This document shows positions 8,894-16,525 of a stretch of 34,574 nt of DNA, one piece after another. Numbering within the stretch: the first letter of the stretch is position 1; each line of letters begins with the position of its first letter. Origin of the DNA: Microbacterium sp. (GTDB lineage Bacteria > Actinomycetota > Actinomycetes > Actinomycetales > Microbacteriaceae); contig JARBUN010000057.1 in assembly GCA_029239635.1 (NCBI GenBank), positions 1-34,574 on the forward strand. Reading direction: 5' to 3'. The position numbers and the translations under genes are program-made. The notes beneath the pieces were generated by a model that saw only the letters and a list, made by a program, of their open reading frames with translations, was not told where the DNA came from and did no database searches.

Positions 8894-9535
8894 GTGCCAG
8901 CTCCCGCTCGATTCCTCGTCGTCCTCGATGCCGACTCGACCCTGATCCGCAACGAGGTCATCGAACTCCTCGCCGACGAGGCCGGCCGAGGCAGCGAGGT
9001 GGCCGCGGCGACCGAAGCCGCGATGCGCGGCGAGGTCGACTTCGCCACCAGCCTCCGCTCCCGGGTGAAGGCTCTCGCCGGAGTGCCCGCGGAAGCGTTC
9101 GCCCGTGCGATCGCCCGCATCGAGCCGACGCCCGGTGCGCGGGAGCTCATCACCGCCGTGCACGAGCGCGGCGGCATCGTGGGGGTCGTCTCGGGCGGGT
9201 TCCACGAGGTGCTCGACACCGTCGCCCCCGACCTCGGCGTCGACGTGTGGCGCGCCAACCGCCTGGTGAGCGCCGATCGGATCCTCACGGGGGAAGTCGA
9301 CGGCGCCATCGTGGATGCCACGGCCAAGGCAGAGACCCTGCGCTCCTGGGCCGCGGAGCGCGGCGTGCCCCTCCCCCTCACCTTCGCGATCGGCGACGGC
9401 GCCAACGACCTCGAGATGATGGCGGCGGCCGGACTCGGGCTCGCCTTCAACGCCAAGCCCGCGGTGCGTGAACGCGCCGACCTCGTGATCGGCGCGGTCG
9501 ATCTGTCCGAGGTCATCGCGCTGCTTCCCCGCTGA
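8894..9535 (+). CDS. serB: Phosphoserine phosphatase (HAD family)
   Basis: This 213-residue HAD phosphatase performs the last step of serine synthesis. Motif I is LDADSTLI (nucleophile Asp and general-acid Asp), motif II is VVSGGFHEV, the conserved Lys is in DATAKAETL, and motif IV is IGDGANDLEMM. The order, spacing and GxGNDxxM-like motif fit SerB rather than other HAD subgroups. There is no ACT regulatory domain, so it is the short catalytic form. GTG 8894 was chosen from the -10 spacing; GTG 8885 would add three residues. It is divergent from luxS. The 121 bases downstream hold a short repeat-like hairpin and the promoter of the next gene. Confidence 0.9.
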   Translation: MPAPARFLVVLDADSTLIRNEVIELLADEAGRGSEVAAATEAAMRGEVDFATSLRSRVKALAGVPAEAFARAIARIEPTPGARELITAVHERGGIVGVVSGGFHEVLDTVAPDLGVDVWRANRLVSADRILTGEVDGAIVDATAKAETLRSWAAERGVPLPLTFAIGDGANDLEMMAAAGLGLAFNAKPAVRERADLVIGAVDLSEVIALLPR

Positions 9536-9577
9536 GTGCCCCCGAGACGAACGCCTGAGCCCCGCAAGCTCCGAAGC

Positions 9578-9603
9578 GGTCCCCCGAGCCTGTCGAAAGG
9601 ACC
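9578..9603. repeat. Short palindromic intergenic element with GAGCCTGTCGAA core
   Basis: GGTCC and GGACC flank a CCGAGCCTGTCGAA core. This core resembles a small palindromic sequence seen repeatedly between genes in actinobacteria. It lies after serB and may also act as a weak terminator. Only one copy is visible here, so the family assignment rests on recognition. Confidence 0.4.
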
Positions 9604-9644
9604 GAGCCTCCACCGGATCTCTCGCGAATGTCGGGACCCCGCCC

Positions 9645-9650
9645 TACCCT
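9645..9650 (+). promoter_or_regulatory. Leaderless -10 box (TACCCT)
   Basis: TACCCT is followed by six bases and ATG 9657. No Shine-Dalgarno sequence is present. Confidence 0.6.
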
Positions 9651-9656
9651 CGACGC

Positions 9657-10370
9657 ATGAAGGTCATCCTGGTTCCCGGTCTCTGGCTCGCTGCGTCCTC
9701 GTGGGATGCCGTCATCCCGGCCCTCCTCGACGCCGGTCATCGCCCGGAGGCGTTGAGCATGCCGGGCATCGGCATTCCCGCGGCGGGCTCCGCCCAGATC
9801 GGGATCGCCGAGTGGATCGACGAGGTCGTGCGCGTGATCGATCGAGACGACGAGCCGGTCGTCCTCGTCGGCCACTCCGGAGGCGCGAACGTCGTGTGGG
9901 GCGCCGCCGACGCGCGGCCCGATCACGTGGCTCGCGTCGTCTTCGTCGACGCGGTGCCCCCGCTCGACGGGGCGGGGATCTGGGAGTTCCCCATCGTCGA
10001 CGGGGTCGTTCCGTTCCCGGGCTGGGACGCCTTCGACGACGAGGAGGTCGCCGATCTCGACGCGCCGACGCGTCAGCGCGTCGAAGAGCAGATCACGTGG
10101 ATCCCGGCCCGCATCCCCACCGATCCGATCTCGCTGACGGACGAGCGGCGCCACGGCACCCCGATCACCCTGATCTCGTGCCTCATGACGGCCGCAGATG
10201 CGTGGCAGCTCGTCGACGGCGGCGCACCGTGGATAGCCGAGCTGGCGGCCGCGGACACGCTGGAGATCGTGGATCTGCCCGGCGGCCACTGGCCCCAGTT
10301 CGCACAGCCCGACGCCCTCGCGCGGGCGATCGTCGCGGCGATCCGTACGGAGCCCGTGCGCACGGAGTGA
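9657..10370 (+). CDS. Alpha/beta fold hydrolase
   Basis: This 237-residue alpha/beta hydrolase shows VILVPGLWLAASSWD (N-terminal strand and oxyanion region), the nucleophile elbow VGHSGG (Ser), FVDAVPP after it, and the C-terminal catalytic His in LPGGHWPQF. It is cytoplasmic, with no signal peptide. It resembles the small esterase-like proteins typified by plant salicylate-binding/methylesterase relatives and bacterial counterparts, but the substrate is not identifiable. It begins with a leaderless ATG. It converges on fabG across an 84-base gap filled mostly by short repeats, and has no operon partner. Confidence 0.82.
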   Translation: MKVILVPGLWLAASSWDAVIPALLDAGHRPEALSMPGIGIPAAGSAQIGIAEWIDEVVRVIDRDDEPVVLVGHSGGANVVWGAADARPDHVARVVFVDAVPPLDGAGIWEFPIVDGVVPFPGWDAFDDEEVADLDAPTRQRVEEQITWIPARIPTDPISLTDERRHGTPITLISCLMTAADAWQLVDGGAPWIAELAAADTLEIVDLPGGHWPQFAQPDALARAIVAAIRTEPVRTE

Positions 10371-10400
10371 GCGCGGGCGGAGACTCCGCGCCGACCACCC

Positions 10401-10457
10401 GGTGCCGGGGACCCGGTGCCGAGGACTCAGCGCCGGGGGCTCAGCGCCGGGAGCTCA
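10401..10457. repeat. Four imperfect 14-15-bp tandem repeats overlapping the fabG stop codon
   Basis: Units start at 10401, 10415, 10430 and 10444, of the form GGTGCCGGGGACCC to GCGCCGGGAGCTCA. The last includes the complement of the fabG stop codon, and the next bases (GTGCCCC, fabG codons) begin like another unit. The array sits between convergent genes. Confidence 0.7.
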
Positions 10458-11165
10458 GTGCCCCATGCCCAAGCCACCGTCGACCGGGATGACGGCGCCC
10501 GAGATGTACGCCGCGTCATCGCCGGCGAGCCACGTCACGACACCGGCGACCTCGTCGGGCGAGGCGAAACGACCCGCGGGGATGTTCTTCTTGTACTCCG
10601 CCTGCGTGTCCGCCGGGAGCTCGGCGGTCATGTCCGTCTCGATGAACCCGGGCGCCACCACGTTGGCGGTGATACCGCGGCCACCCAGCTCGCGGGTCAG
10701 AGAGCGGGCGAATCCGACGAGGGCGCTCTTGGACGCGGCGTAGTTGATCTGTCCCGCCGAGCCGTAGAGACCGACGACGCTGGAGATCAGGATGACGCGC
10801 CCCCAGCGCGCCTTGAGCATGCCCTTCGACGCGCGCTTCACGACCCGGAACGCACCACCGAGGTTCGTGTTCACGACGCTGTCGAAGTCGTCCTCGGTCA
10901 TGCGCAGCAGGAGCGTGTCCTTGGTGACACCGGCGTTGGCGACGACGACCGCGATCGGGCCGAGCTCGGCCTCGACCCGCGTGAAAGCGGCGTCGACGGC
11001 GGCGGCATCCGTCACGTCCGCGCGCACGGTGAGGGTGCCCTCCGGACCCTCGCCGGATCGCGCGGTCACCGCGACGCGCCAGCCTTCTGCCACGAACCGC
11101 TCCGCGATGGCGCGTCCGATACCGCGGTTTCCTCCGGTGACGACGACGACGCGGTCCTGCGACAT
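10455..11165 (-). CDS. fabG: 3-oxoacyl-ACP reductase
   Basis: This 236-residue short-chain dehydrogenase/reductase carries the NADPH-binding TGGNRGIG (residues 10-17), VVANAGV, the catalytic Ser in ILISSVVGLYG, the YxxxK pair in INYAASK, and APGFIETDM. It reduces beta-ketoacyl-ACP in fatty-acid elongation. FabG fits better than a generic SDR because of the NAGVTKDTLLLRM and ELGGRGITANVVAPG segments, as in mycobacterial FabG1/MabA. ATG 11165 has AGGAG 5-6 bases upstream. In-frame sequence further upstream is unrelated, so the longer open frame was trimmed. No enoyl reductase gene adjoins it, unlike fabG1-inhA. Its 3' end touches a tandem repeat. Confidence 0.88.
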   Translation of the reverse strand: MSQDRVVVVTGGNRGIGRAIAERFVAEGWRVAVTARSGEGPEGTLTVRADVTDAAAVDAAFTRVEAELGPIAVVVANAGVTKDTLLLRMTEDDFDSVVNTNLGGAFRVVKRASKGMLKARWGRVILISSVVGLYGSAGQINYAASKSALVGFARSLTRELGGRGITANVVAPGFIETDMTAELPADTQAEYKKNIPAGRFASPDEVAGVVTWLAGDDAAYISGAVIPVDGGLGMGH

Positions 11166-11255
11166 ATGAACTCCTGCTTGGCGGGGCGGAAAGGAACCGG
11201 CCCAGCCTATCCGCGCCCGCGATGCCGTTCCGGCCTCCGCGGCGCTCGCCGAGGT

Positions 11256-11285
11256 TTGACACGACACTCACGGCGCTGGAACGCT
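11256..11285 (+). promoter_or_regulatory. Probable promoter: TTGACA, 18 bp, AACGCT
   Basis: TTGACA at 11256-11261 is a perfect -35. After 18 bases comes AACGCT, a weak -10. It precedes the DUF4190-type gene by about 40 bases. Confidence 0.45.
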
Positions 11286-11326
11286 GGGATGGAGCGCGCC
11301 GACCACCGCTCGAAAGAGGGAACGTC

Positions 11327-12145
11327 GTGAGCGACAACACCACCCCCGACCCGAAGACGGGCGAGACCGGCGCGGTGTCGGGAACCGACGCCTCCCCCGA
11401 ACTGTCCACGGGCCCCGCCGCAGCCAGCGGCTCCGCCCCGGACGCGCCCGTCACCCCCTCGGGGGCGTACGCGGCAGCCCCGCCGCCCCCGCCCGGCTAC
11501 GACGCCCCGGCGTACGGCAGCGCGAGCGGCGCCGGCCCGACCGACGCCGGCGCAAGCGGCGTCGGTGCGAGCGAAGCCGGCGCAAGCGAAGCCGGCGCGA
11601 CGGAGGCCCCCGCGACGACCGACGCGACCGCCGGCGGGTACGCGGGCGGATACACCGCCCCGCCCGCACCCGGCTACGGCGCACCCGCCGCCGCGCCCTC
11701 GTACCCGGGGTACTCCGCGCCCGCGGCCGAGGCCGCTCCCGCCTACGGCGCCACGCCCTACGGCGCGCAGGGCTACGGCGCGCAGGGCTACCCCGCCCCC
11801 GCGTACGGCACCGCCCCCTACGGTGCGCAGCAGGGCTACGCCGGCTACGGCACGCAGGGTTACGGCTCGTACGCGGCGGCCGCGCGGACGAACGTGCTCG
11901 CGATCATCTCGCTCGTGGGATCCATCGCCGGCTTCTTCATCCTGCCGTTCGCCGGGCCCCTGGTCGGCGTGATCACCGGTCACATCGCGCTCGGACAGAT
12001 CAAGCGCAGCGGCGAGAAGGGCCGCGGCCTGGCGCTGACCGGCGTCATCCTCGGCTGGGTGAACATCGCGCTCGCCGTGATCTTCATCGCGTTCATCGTC
12101 ATCGTGGCGATCGCGGGAGCGAACAGCTCCGGTTACCGCTACTGA
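11327..12145 (+). CDS. DUF4190-type membrane protein with Ala/Gly/Tyr-rich N-terminus
   Basis: This 272-residue protein has a long low-complexity N-terminal part (residues 1 to about 185) rich in Ala, Pro, Gly and Tyr, with YGAQGY-type repeats and an AGASE-type repeat. A C-terminal DUF4190-like membrane module follows. The module has two transmembrane stretches, NVLAIISLVGSIAGFFILPF and ALTGVILGWVNIALAVIF, separated by the family loop HIALGQIKRSGEKGRGLALTG. The disordered part is expected on the cytoplasmic side. The role is unknown; such proteins are common envelope proteins in actinobacteria. GTG 11327 was selected by AGAGGG 6-7 bases upstream and the preceding promoter. The long upstream in-frame extension is not supported. 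Confidence 0.8.
   Translation: MSDNTTPDPKTGETGAVSGTDASPELSTGPAAASGSAPDAPVTPSGAYAAAPPPPPGYDAPAYGSASGAGPTDAGASGVGASEAGASEAGATEAPATTDATAGGYAGGYTAPPAPGYGAPAAAPSYPGYSAPAAEAAPAYGATPYGAQGYGAQGYPAPAYGTAPYGAQQGYAGYGTQGYGSYAAAARTNVLAIISLVGSIAGFFILPFAGPLVGVITGHIALGQIKRSGEKGRGLALTGVILGWVNIALAVIFIAFIVIVAIAGANSSGYRY
11546..11605 (+). repeat. Four 15-bp in-frame tandem repeats in the DUF4190-type gene
   Basis: Units of the form GCCGGCGCAAGCGAA run at 11546, 11561, 11576 and 11591 and encode an AGAS[GE]-type pentapeptide. Being in frame, they can expand or contract without breaking the gene. Confidence 0.75.
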
Positions 12146-12172
12146 ACGGTCCGCACGGGGCGCGAACGGGCG

Positions 12173-12178
12173 TACCCT
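12173..12178 (+). promoter_or_regulatory. Probable -10 box (TACCCT) of the DUF3099-SURF1 cluster
   Basis: TACCCT lies nine bases before GTG 12188, so the transcript would be leaderless or nearly so and should cover the three overlapping genes that follow. Confidence 0.45.
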
Positions 12179-12187
12179 GGGGGGACC

Positions 12188-12556
12188 GTGAAGACTTCGC
12201 AGCGCGCCCTTTCAGCGACGTCTCTCCCGCAGGCCCCGCGGGAGGACGCTGGTTCCCGTTTCACCAAGTACATGGTGATGATGGGGATTCGCATCGCCTG
12301 CTTCGTGCTCATGGCGGTGGTGCACCCGTACGGCTGGTACACCTTCGTGTTCGCGGCGGGGGCGATCTTCCTCCCGTACCTCGCCGTCATCGTCGCGAAT
12401 GTCGGCGCCGACGTGGGCGCGCCCACGGCCGAGGCGCCGGAGCGCTCGATCGAGGCGCCCGTCTCGACCGCCCCGACCCCGCCGGCCGCCGAGCCGACCG
12501 TCATCCGTATCGCCGAGACGCCGCGACTCGACGCCCCTCGCGACAACACCCCGTGA
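12188..12556 (+). CDS. DUF3099 family membrane protein
   Basis: This 122-residue actinobacterial protein starts at GTG 12188. The DUF3099 core lies at about residues 10-75: SATSLPQAPREDAGSRF, then KYMVMMGIRIACFVLMAVV (first transmembrane segment), PYGWYTFVFAAGAIFLPYLAVIVANVG (second). A Pro/Ala-rich cytoplasmic tail follows. Its function is not known. It opens a tightly overlapping set: its stop overlaps the start of the next gene by four bases (GTGA), and that gene overlaps the SURF1 gene the same way. A link with cytochrome oxidase biogenesis is only a guess from this arrangement. Confidence 0.82.
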   Translation: MKTSQRALSATSLPQAPREDAGSRFTKYMVMMGIRIACFVLMAVVHPYGWYTFVFAAGAIFLPYLAVIVANVGADVGAPTAEAPERSIEAPVSTAPTPPAAEPTVIRIAETPRLDAPRDNTP

Positions 12557-12759
12557 GCGGCGCGGCCGCGGAGTGTTCGCGGGCCGGATGCCGTGACACC
12601 GCCGTGTGGGCGATCCGTTGGCGCAATCCCCGGATCCACGCCGCCGATCGGCGAAAGACCTGGGTGGCGTGTGGAGAGCACGTCGTGTACCTGCGGGAGT
12701 TCCTGAGCGCGCGCGATTTCCCTGTCGAGGTGCAGGCTCTGGTGGGGGAAGCCTCGTGA
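12553..12759 (+). CDS. Small conserved Cys/His protein, unknown function
   Basis: This 68-residue protein has CSRAGCRDTAVWAIRWRNPRI in its first half and VACGEHVVYLREFLSARDFP in its second. The pattern CxxxxC...CxxH suggests a small zinc-binding fold, which is inferred from spacing only. I recognise similar small proteins in actinobacteria, but none with a proven function to my knowledge. Its start GTG overlaps the DUF3099 stop by four bases and its stop overlaps the SURF1 start by four bases, so translational coupling across all three genes is likely. High Trp/Arg content and the conserved Cys/His pattern argue against a chance frame. Confidence 0.72.
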   Translation: MSGAAAECSRAGCRDTAVWAIRWRNPRIHAADRRKTWVACGEHVVYLREFLSARDFPVEVQALVGEAS

Positions 12760-13655
12760 GCGCGAGGGAGATGCCCGCCGGCGCACGCTGGGCGATGTAT
12801 GTGGGAATCGCGATCCTCTTCGCGATCGCCTGCGCCTATCTCTCGAACTGGCAGTTCTCGCGCAACGCGGAGCGCAGCGAGCAGCTGCAGCTCGTCGCCG
12901 ACAACTACGACGCCGCCCCCGTGCCCCTGGGCGACCTTCTCGCCCCCGGCGCCGACCTCACGCCATCCGACGAGTGGCGGCCCGTGCGCCTCGAGGGGCA
13001 GTACCTGCCCGACGAGCAGCTCCTGGTGCGCAACCGGGCGCACAACGGCTCGGCCGCCTACGAGCAGCTCGTCCCGTTCCGCCTCACCGACGGCCGTACG
13101 TTCCTCGTCGACCGCGGCTGGCTCCCGCCAGGGAACAGCCAGTCTCTGCCCGACGACATCCCCGCCCCTCCCTCGGGCGACGTCACTGTCGAGGTGCGTC
13201 TGCGGCCGAGCGAGGCGGCACCGACGTCGGGCCGCACCGCCGAAGCGGGTCAGGTGCCGACCATCAACCTGGGTCTCGTCGCGGAGCAGACCGGCCCCAT
13301 CGAGCCGGGCGCCTACGGCCTGCTCATGTCCGAGAGCCCGGCACCGGCCACCGCGCCTCTGACCGTGGATCCGCCGAGCGACGACCCCGGGCCCTACCTC
13401 TCGTACGCGATCCAGTGGATCCTCTTCGCGCTCATGGGGTTCGGCTTCATCACCTACGTGATCGTCAGCGAACGCAAGCTCCGGCGCGAGGAGGCCGAGG
13501 ACGAGGACGACGACGAGCTCGTTCCCGCTCCCACGCCCGCGACGGAGCACGCCGAACCGCGCCGCCGCGCCGATCCCGTCGCCCTCCACCGCGCGCGCAA
13601 GCGCCCGAAGGACCGCGACGCCGACGACGAAGACGCCCTGCTCGACGCACGCTGA
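12756..13655 (+). CDS. SURF1 family cytochrome c oxidase assembly protein
   Basis: This 299-residue membrane protein has the SURF1 architecture. One N-terminal transmembrane helix (about residues 12-32, with FAIACAYLSNWQF) precedes a large extracytoplasmic domain with VRLEGQYLPDEQLLVRNR and TFLVDRGWLPPG. A C-terminal transmembrane helix (YLSYAIQWILFALMGFGFI) follows. SURF1 assists heme A insertion into the aa3-type oxidase, so it pairs functionally with ctaA and ctaB at 25974 and 27766. A charged Asp/Glu/Arg-rich tail follows the last helix and is typical of actinobacterial members. GTG 12756 was chosen for its GTGA overlap with the preceding gene. Confidence 0.92.
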   Translation: MSAREMPAGARWAMYVGIAILFAIACAYLSNWQFSRNAERSEQLQLVADNYDAAPVPLGDLLAPGADLTPSDEWRPVRLEGQYLPDEQLLVRNRAHNGSAAYEQLVPFRLTDGRTFLVDRGWLPPGNSQSLPDDIPAPPSGDVTVEVRLRPSEAAPTSGRTAEAGQVPTINLGLVAEQTGPIEPGAYGLLMSESPAPATAPLTVDPPSDDPGPYLSYAIQWILFALMGFGFITYVIVSERKLRREEAEDEDDDELVPAPTPATEHAEPRRRADPVALHRARKRPKDRDADDEDALLDAR

Positions 13656-13662
13656 ATCGGAG

Positions 13663-13687
13663 CGGATGCCGGACGGTGCGGCATCCG
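13663..13687. terminator. Hairpin between convergent SURF1 and ABC-F genes
   Basis: CGGATGCCG and CGGCATCCG form a perfect 9-bp stem with a 7-base loop. The stem is made of the over-represented GGATGCC heptamer and its complement. It lies between the SURF1 stop and the ABC-F stop. Confidence 0.6.
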
Positions 13688-13719
13688 AAATCCGAAGACG
13701 CCGCGCGCGGTCGGATCCT

Positions 13720-15318
13720 CTACGCCAGGGTGATCAGGTCCGCGTAGTCGCGGCCCCAGATGTCCTCGACGCCGTCGGGGAGGATCAGCACACGCTCGGG
13801 GTTGAGCGCCTCGACGGCCCCCTCGTCGTGCGAGACGAGGACGACCGCGCCCTCGTAGTGCGCCAGAGCGCCCAGGATCTCCTCGCGCGACGCGGGGTCG
13901 AGGTTGTTCGTCGGCTCGTCGAGCAGCAGCATGTTCGCCGACGAGACCACGAGGGTCGCGAGCGACAGACGCGTCTTCTCGCCGCCCGAGAGCACGCCCG
14001 CGGGCTTCAGCACGTCGTCGCCGACAAACAGGAAGGATCCGAGCACCTTGCGCGCCTCGGTCGCGGTGATGTGAGGTGCCGACGACATCATGTTCTCGAG
14101 CACCGAACGGTTGACGTCGAGGTTCTCGTGCTCCTGCGCGTAGTACCCGATCTTGAGGCCGTGACCCGGTTCGAGCTGGCCCGTGTCGGGCTGGTCCACG
14201 CCGGCGAGGATGCGCAGCAGCGTGGTCTTTCCGGCACCGTTGAGCCCCAGGATCACGACGCGCGAGCCGCGGTCGATCGCGAGGTCGACGTCGGTGAAGA
14301 TCTCCAGCGACCCGTACGACTTCGACAGCCCCGATGCCATGAGCGGGGTCTTGCCGCAGGGCGCGGGCTTCGGGAAGCGGAGCTTCGCGACCCGCTCCTC
14401 GGCACGCACCTCGTCGAGGCCGGAGAGCATCTTCTCCGCGCGCGCGACCATCTGGTGCGCGGCGGCCGCCTTCGAGGCCTTCGCACCGAAGCGCGCCGCC
14501 TGCAACTGAAGGGCGGTGGCCTTCTTCTCGACGTTGACGCGCTCTTTCTTGCGGCGCTCCTCGTCGGCCACCCGCTGGCGCAGGTAGTTCTTCCAGTTCA
14601 TGTTGTAGATGTCGATGACCTGGCGGTTCGCGTCGAGATAGAACACGCGGTTGACGGTCTCGCCGACGAGCTCGACGTCGTGCGAGATCACGATGAGCCC
14701 GCCCTTGTAGTTCTTCAGGAACTCGCGAAGCCACACGACGCTGTCGGCGTCGAGGTGGTTCGTCGGCTCGTCGAGGATCATCGTCTGCGCGTCGGAGAAC
14801 AGGATGCGCGCGAGCTCGATACGACGACGCTGACCACCCGAGAGCGTCTTCAGCGGCTGATCGAGGATGCGGTCGGGGAGAGAGAGATTGTGGGCGATGG
14901 ATGCCGCCTCGGCCTCGGCCGCATACCCGCCCGCCGCTTCGAAGCGCTCGGTGAGGTTGCCGTACTTCTTCATCGCCTTCGCCGCGACCGCGGGGTCGTC
15001 GTCGCCCATCGCCATCGACGCCTCGTGCATGCCGAGAGCGAGCGAGCCGAGTCCGCGGGCGTCGAGGATGCGCGTGCGGGCGAGCATCTCGGGGTCACCG
15101 GAGCGGGGGTCCTGCGGCAGGTAGCCCAGCTCGCCCGAGCGGTCGACGCCGCCGTTCGCGGGGAGCAGGTCGCCGGCGAGCACTTTGGTGAGCGTCGTCT
15201 TGCCTGCGCCGTTTCGCCCGACGAGGCCGATCTTGTCGCCGTCGGAGACGCGGAACGCCACATCGGACATGAGCACGCGGGCGCCCACGCGGATCTCGAG
15301 GTCGTGCACGGCGAGCAC
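13720..15318 (-). CDS. ABC-F family ATPase (translation factor type)
   Basis: This 532-residue protein has two fused ABC domains and no membrane segment, so it is ABC-F: a soluble ribosome-associated ATPase rather than a transporter. Domain 1 has Walker A VGRNGAGKTT, signature LSGGQRRRIE and Walker B TMILDEPTNHLD. Domain 2 has LGLNGAGKTT, LSGGEKTRL and LLLDEPTNNLD. The basic, helical interdomain linker (about residues 240-320, KNYLRQRVADEERRKKE) corresponds to the P-site tRNA interaction motif region. Whether it is a housekeeping factor or gives ribosome-protection resistance cannot be told. The short C-terminus favours housekeeping. GTG 15318 starts the homology directly (MLAVHDLEIRVGARVL). 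Confidence 0.9.
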   Translation of the reverse strand: MLAVHDLEIRVGARVLMSDVAFRVSDGDKIGLVGRNGAGKTTLTKVLAGDLLPANGGVDRSGELGYLPQDPRSGDPEMLARTRILDARGLGSLALGMHEASMAMGDDDPAVAAKAMKKYGNLTERFEAAGGYAAEAEAASIAHNLSLPDRILDQPLKTLSGGQRRRIELARILFSDAQTMILDEPTNHLDADSVVWLREFLKNYKGGLIVISHDVELVGETVNRVFYLDANRQVIDIYNMNWKNYLRQRVADEERRKKERVNVEKKATALQLQAARFGAKASKAAAAHQMVARAEKMLSGLDEVRAEERVAKLRFPKPAPCGKTPLMASGLSKSYGSLEIFTDVDLAIDRGSRVVILGLNGAGKTTLLRILAGVDQPDTGQLEPGHGLKIGYYAQEHENLDVNRSVLENMMSSAPHITATEARKVLGSFLFVGDDVLKPAGVLSGGEKTRLSLATLVVSSANMLLLDEPTNNLDPASREEILGALAHYEGAVVLVSHDEGAVEALNPERVLILPDGVEDIWGRDYADLITLA

Positions 15319-15475
15319 AGCGAACGTCCGTTCTTCGGGGTCGGGGATCTCGCGCGTCCCGCTGTCGCCCGCCCGAGAGACGGCGAAACCGTGAGCCCGG
15401 ATAGCTCGGCATCGAGACGATCGCCCGGGTTCTCGGCATCCTGGTTTGCGTTCTCACCCGGACCCTGACCTAAAC

Positions 15476-15494
15476 TAAGCCTATCCTTACCTAA
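15476..15494 (+). promoter_or_regulatory. Iron-box-like operator (DtxR/IdeR type) before the siderophore uptake genes
   Basis: TAAGCCTATCCTTACCTAA matches the DtxR/IdeR consensus TTAGGTTAGGCTAACCTAA at 13 of 19 positions, with a good right half (CTTACCTAA). It includes TATCCT, a plausible -10, so a bound iron-loaded regulator would cover the promoter. The GTG start is 17 bases after the box, behind GGAGG. Confidence 0.7.
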
Positions 15495-15511
15495 CACGCT
15501 GGAGGCTCTTC

Positions 15512-16500
15512 GTGTCCCGATTCCGCGCTCTGGCGGCTCTCGCCGTCGGTTCCGCTCTCGGGGATCCACGGAGGCGGGCGGGGCTTTCCCGGTGGCCCTC
15601 AGCAACGTCTTCGGCGAGACGACCATCTCGGCCAAGCCGGAGCGGGTCGTCACCGTCGACTGGGGCAACCAGGACGTCGCGCTGGCGCTCGGCGTCGTGC
15701 CGGTCGCCATGCCGAAGGTGACCTACGGAGACGAGGACGGCGACGGACTCCTGCCGTGGACGAAGGACAAGCTCGCGGAACTGGGCGCGCAGACGCCCGT
15801 GCTCATGGACGAGACCAACGGCTACGACTACGAGGCCATCGCCGATGCACAGCCCGACGTCATCCTCGCCGCGTACTCCGGCATGACCCAGGAGCAGTAC
15901 GACACCCTGAGCAAGATCGCCCCCGTCGTGACGTTCCAGGACGTCGCCTGGGGCACCACCTGGCAGGACATGACCGTCCTCGACGGCACGGCGCTCGGCC
16001 TGAAGGACCAGGCGGAGCAGATCGTCGCCGACAAGGAGAAGCACATCACGGACGAGGCGGCGAAGTATCCCGCGATCGCCGGCAAGAAGTCGCTCCTCAC
16101 CTACTTCGACCCGACCAATCTGTCGACCCTGGGGTTCTACAACACACTGGACCCGCGCATGGGCTACCTCGAAGAGATCGGCCTCGCCCCCTCGTCGTAC
16201 GTCGCATCCGAGTCGGCCGCATCGAAGACCTTCTGGTTCACCCCGAGCACCGAGCAGATCGAGAACTTCGCCGACGTCCAGACGATGGTCGCCTACGGTG
16301 ATGACGGCATGATCGCCGCGATGCAGGCCGATCCCCTGCTGTCGAAGATCCCGGCCGTCGCGAACGGCGCGATCGCGGTGATCAAGAGCGGTTCCACGCT
16401 CTCCTCGGCCATCACCCCGACCCCGCTCAACATCGGCACGACCTACGGCGACGAATACATCGCCCTCGTCGGCGCCGCCGCCGAGAAGGCCGCGTCCTGA
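15512..16500 (+). pseudogene. Iron-siderophore ABC transporter substrate-binding lipoprotein, signal/lipobox region disrupted
   Basis: The start (GTG 15512, GGAGG 7 bases upstream) gives MSRFRALAALAVGSAL, the first part of a signal peptide. The frame then breaks at about 15556-15563. The mature protein continues in another frame as GSTEAGGAFPVALSNVFGETTI and runs to TGA 16498-16500. That part is a clear FepB/FhuD-like cluster A-8 binding protein for Fe(III)-siderophore: PERVVTVDWGNQDVALALG, PDVILAAYSGMTQEQYDTLSKIAPVV, and a helical backbone linker. The rest of the hydrophobic core and the lipobox Cys are missing. I infer a small frame-changing deletion, not an alternative start, because ATG 15592 has no export signal. 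It is first in a cassette with two permeases and an ATPase. Ligand chemistry is unknown. Confidence 0.82.
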
Positions 16501-16525
16501 TGCGCATCCCCCTCGCGTCGGGGCG

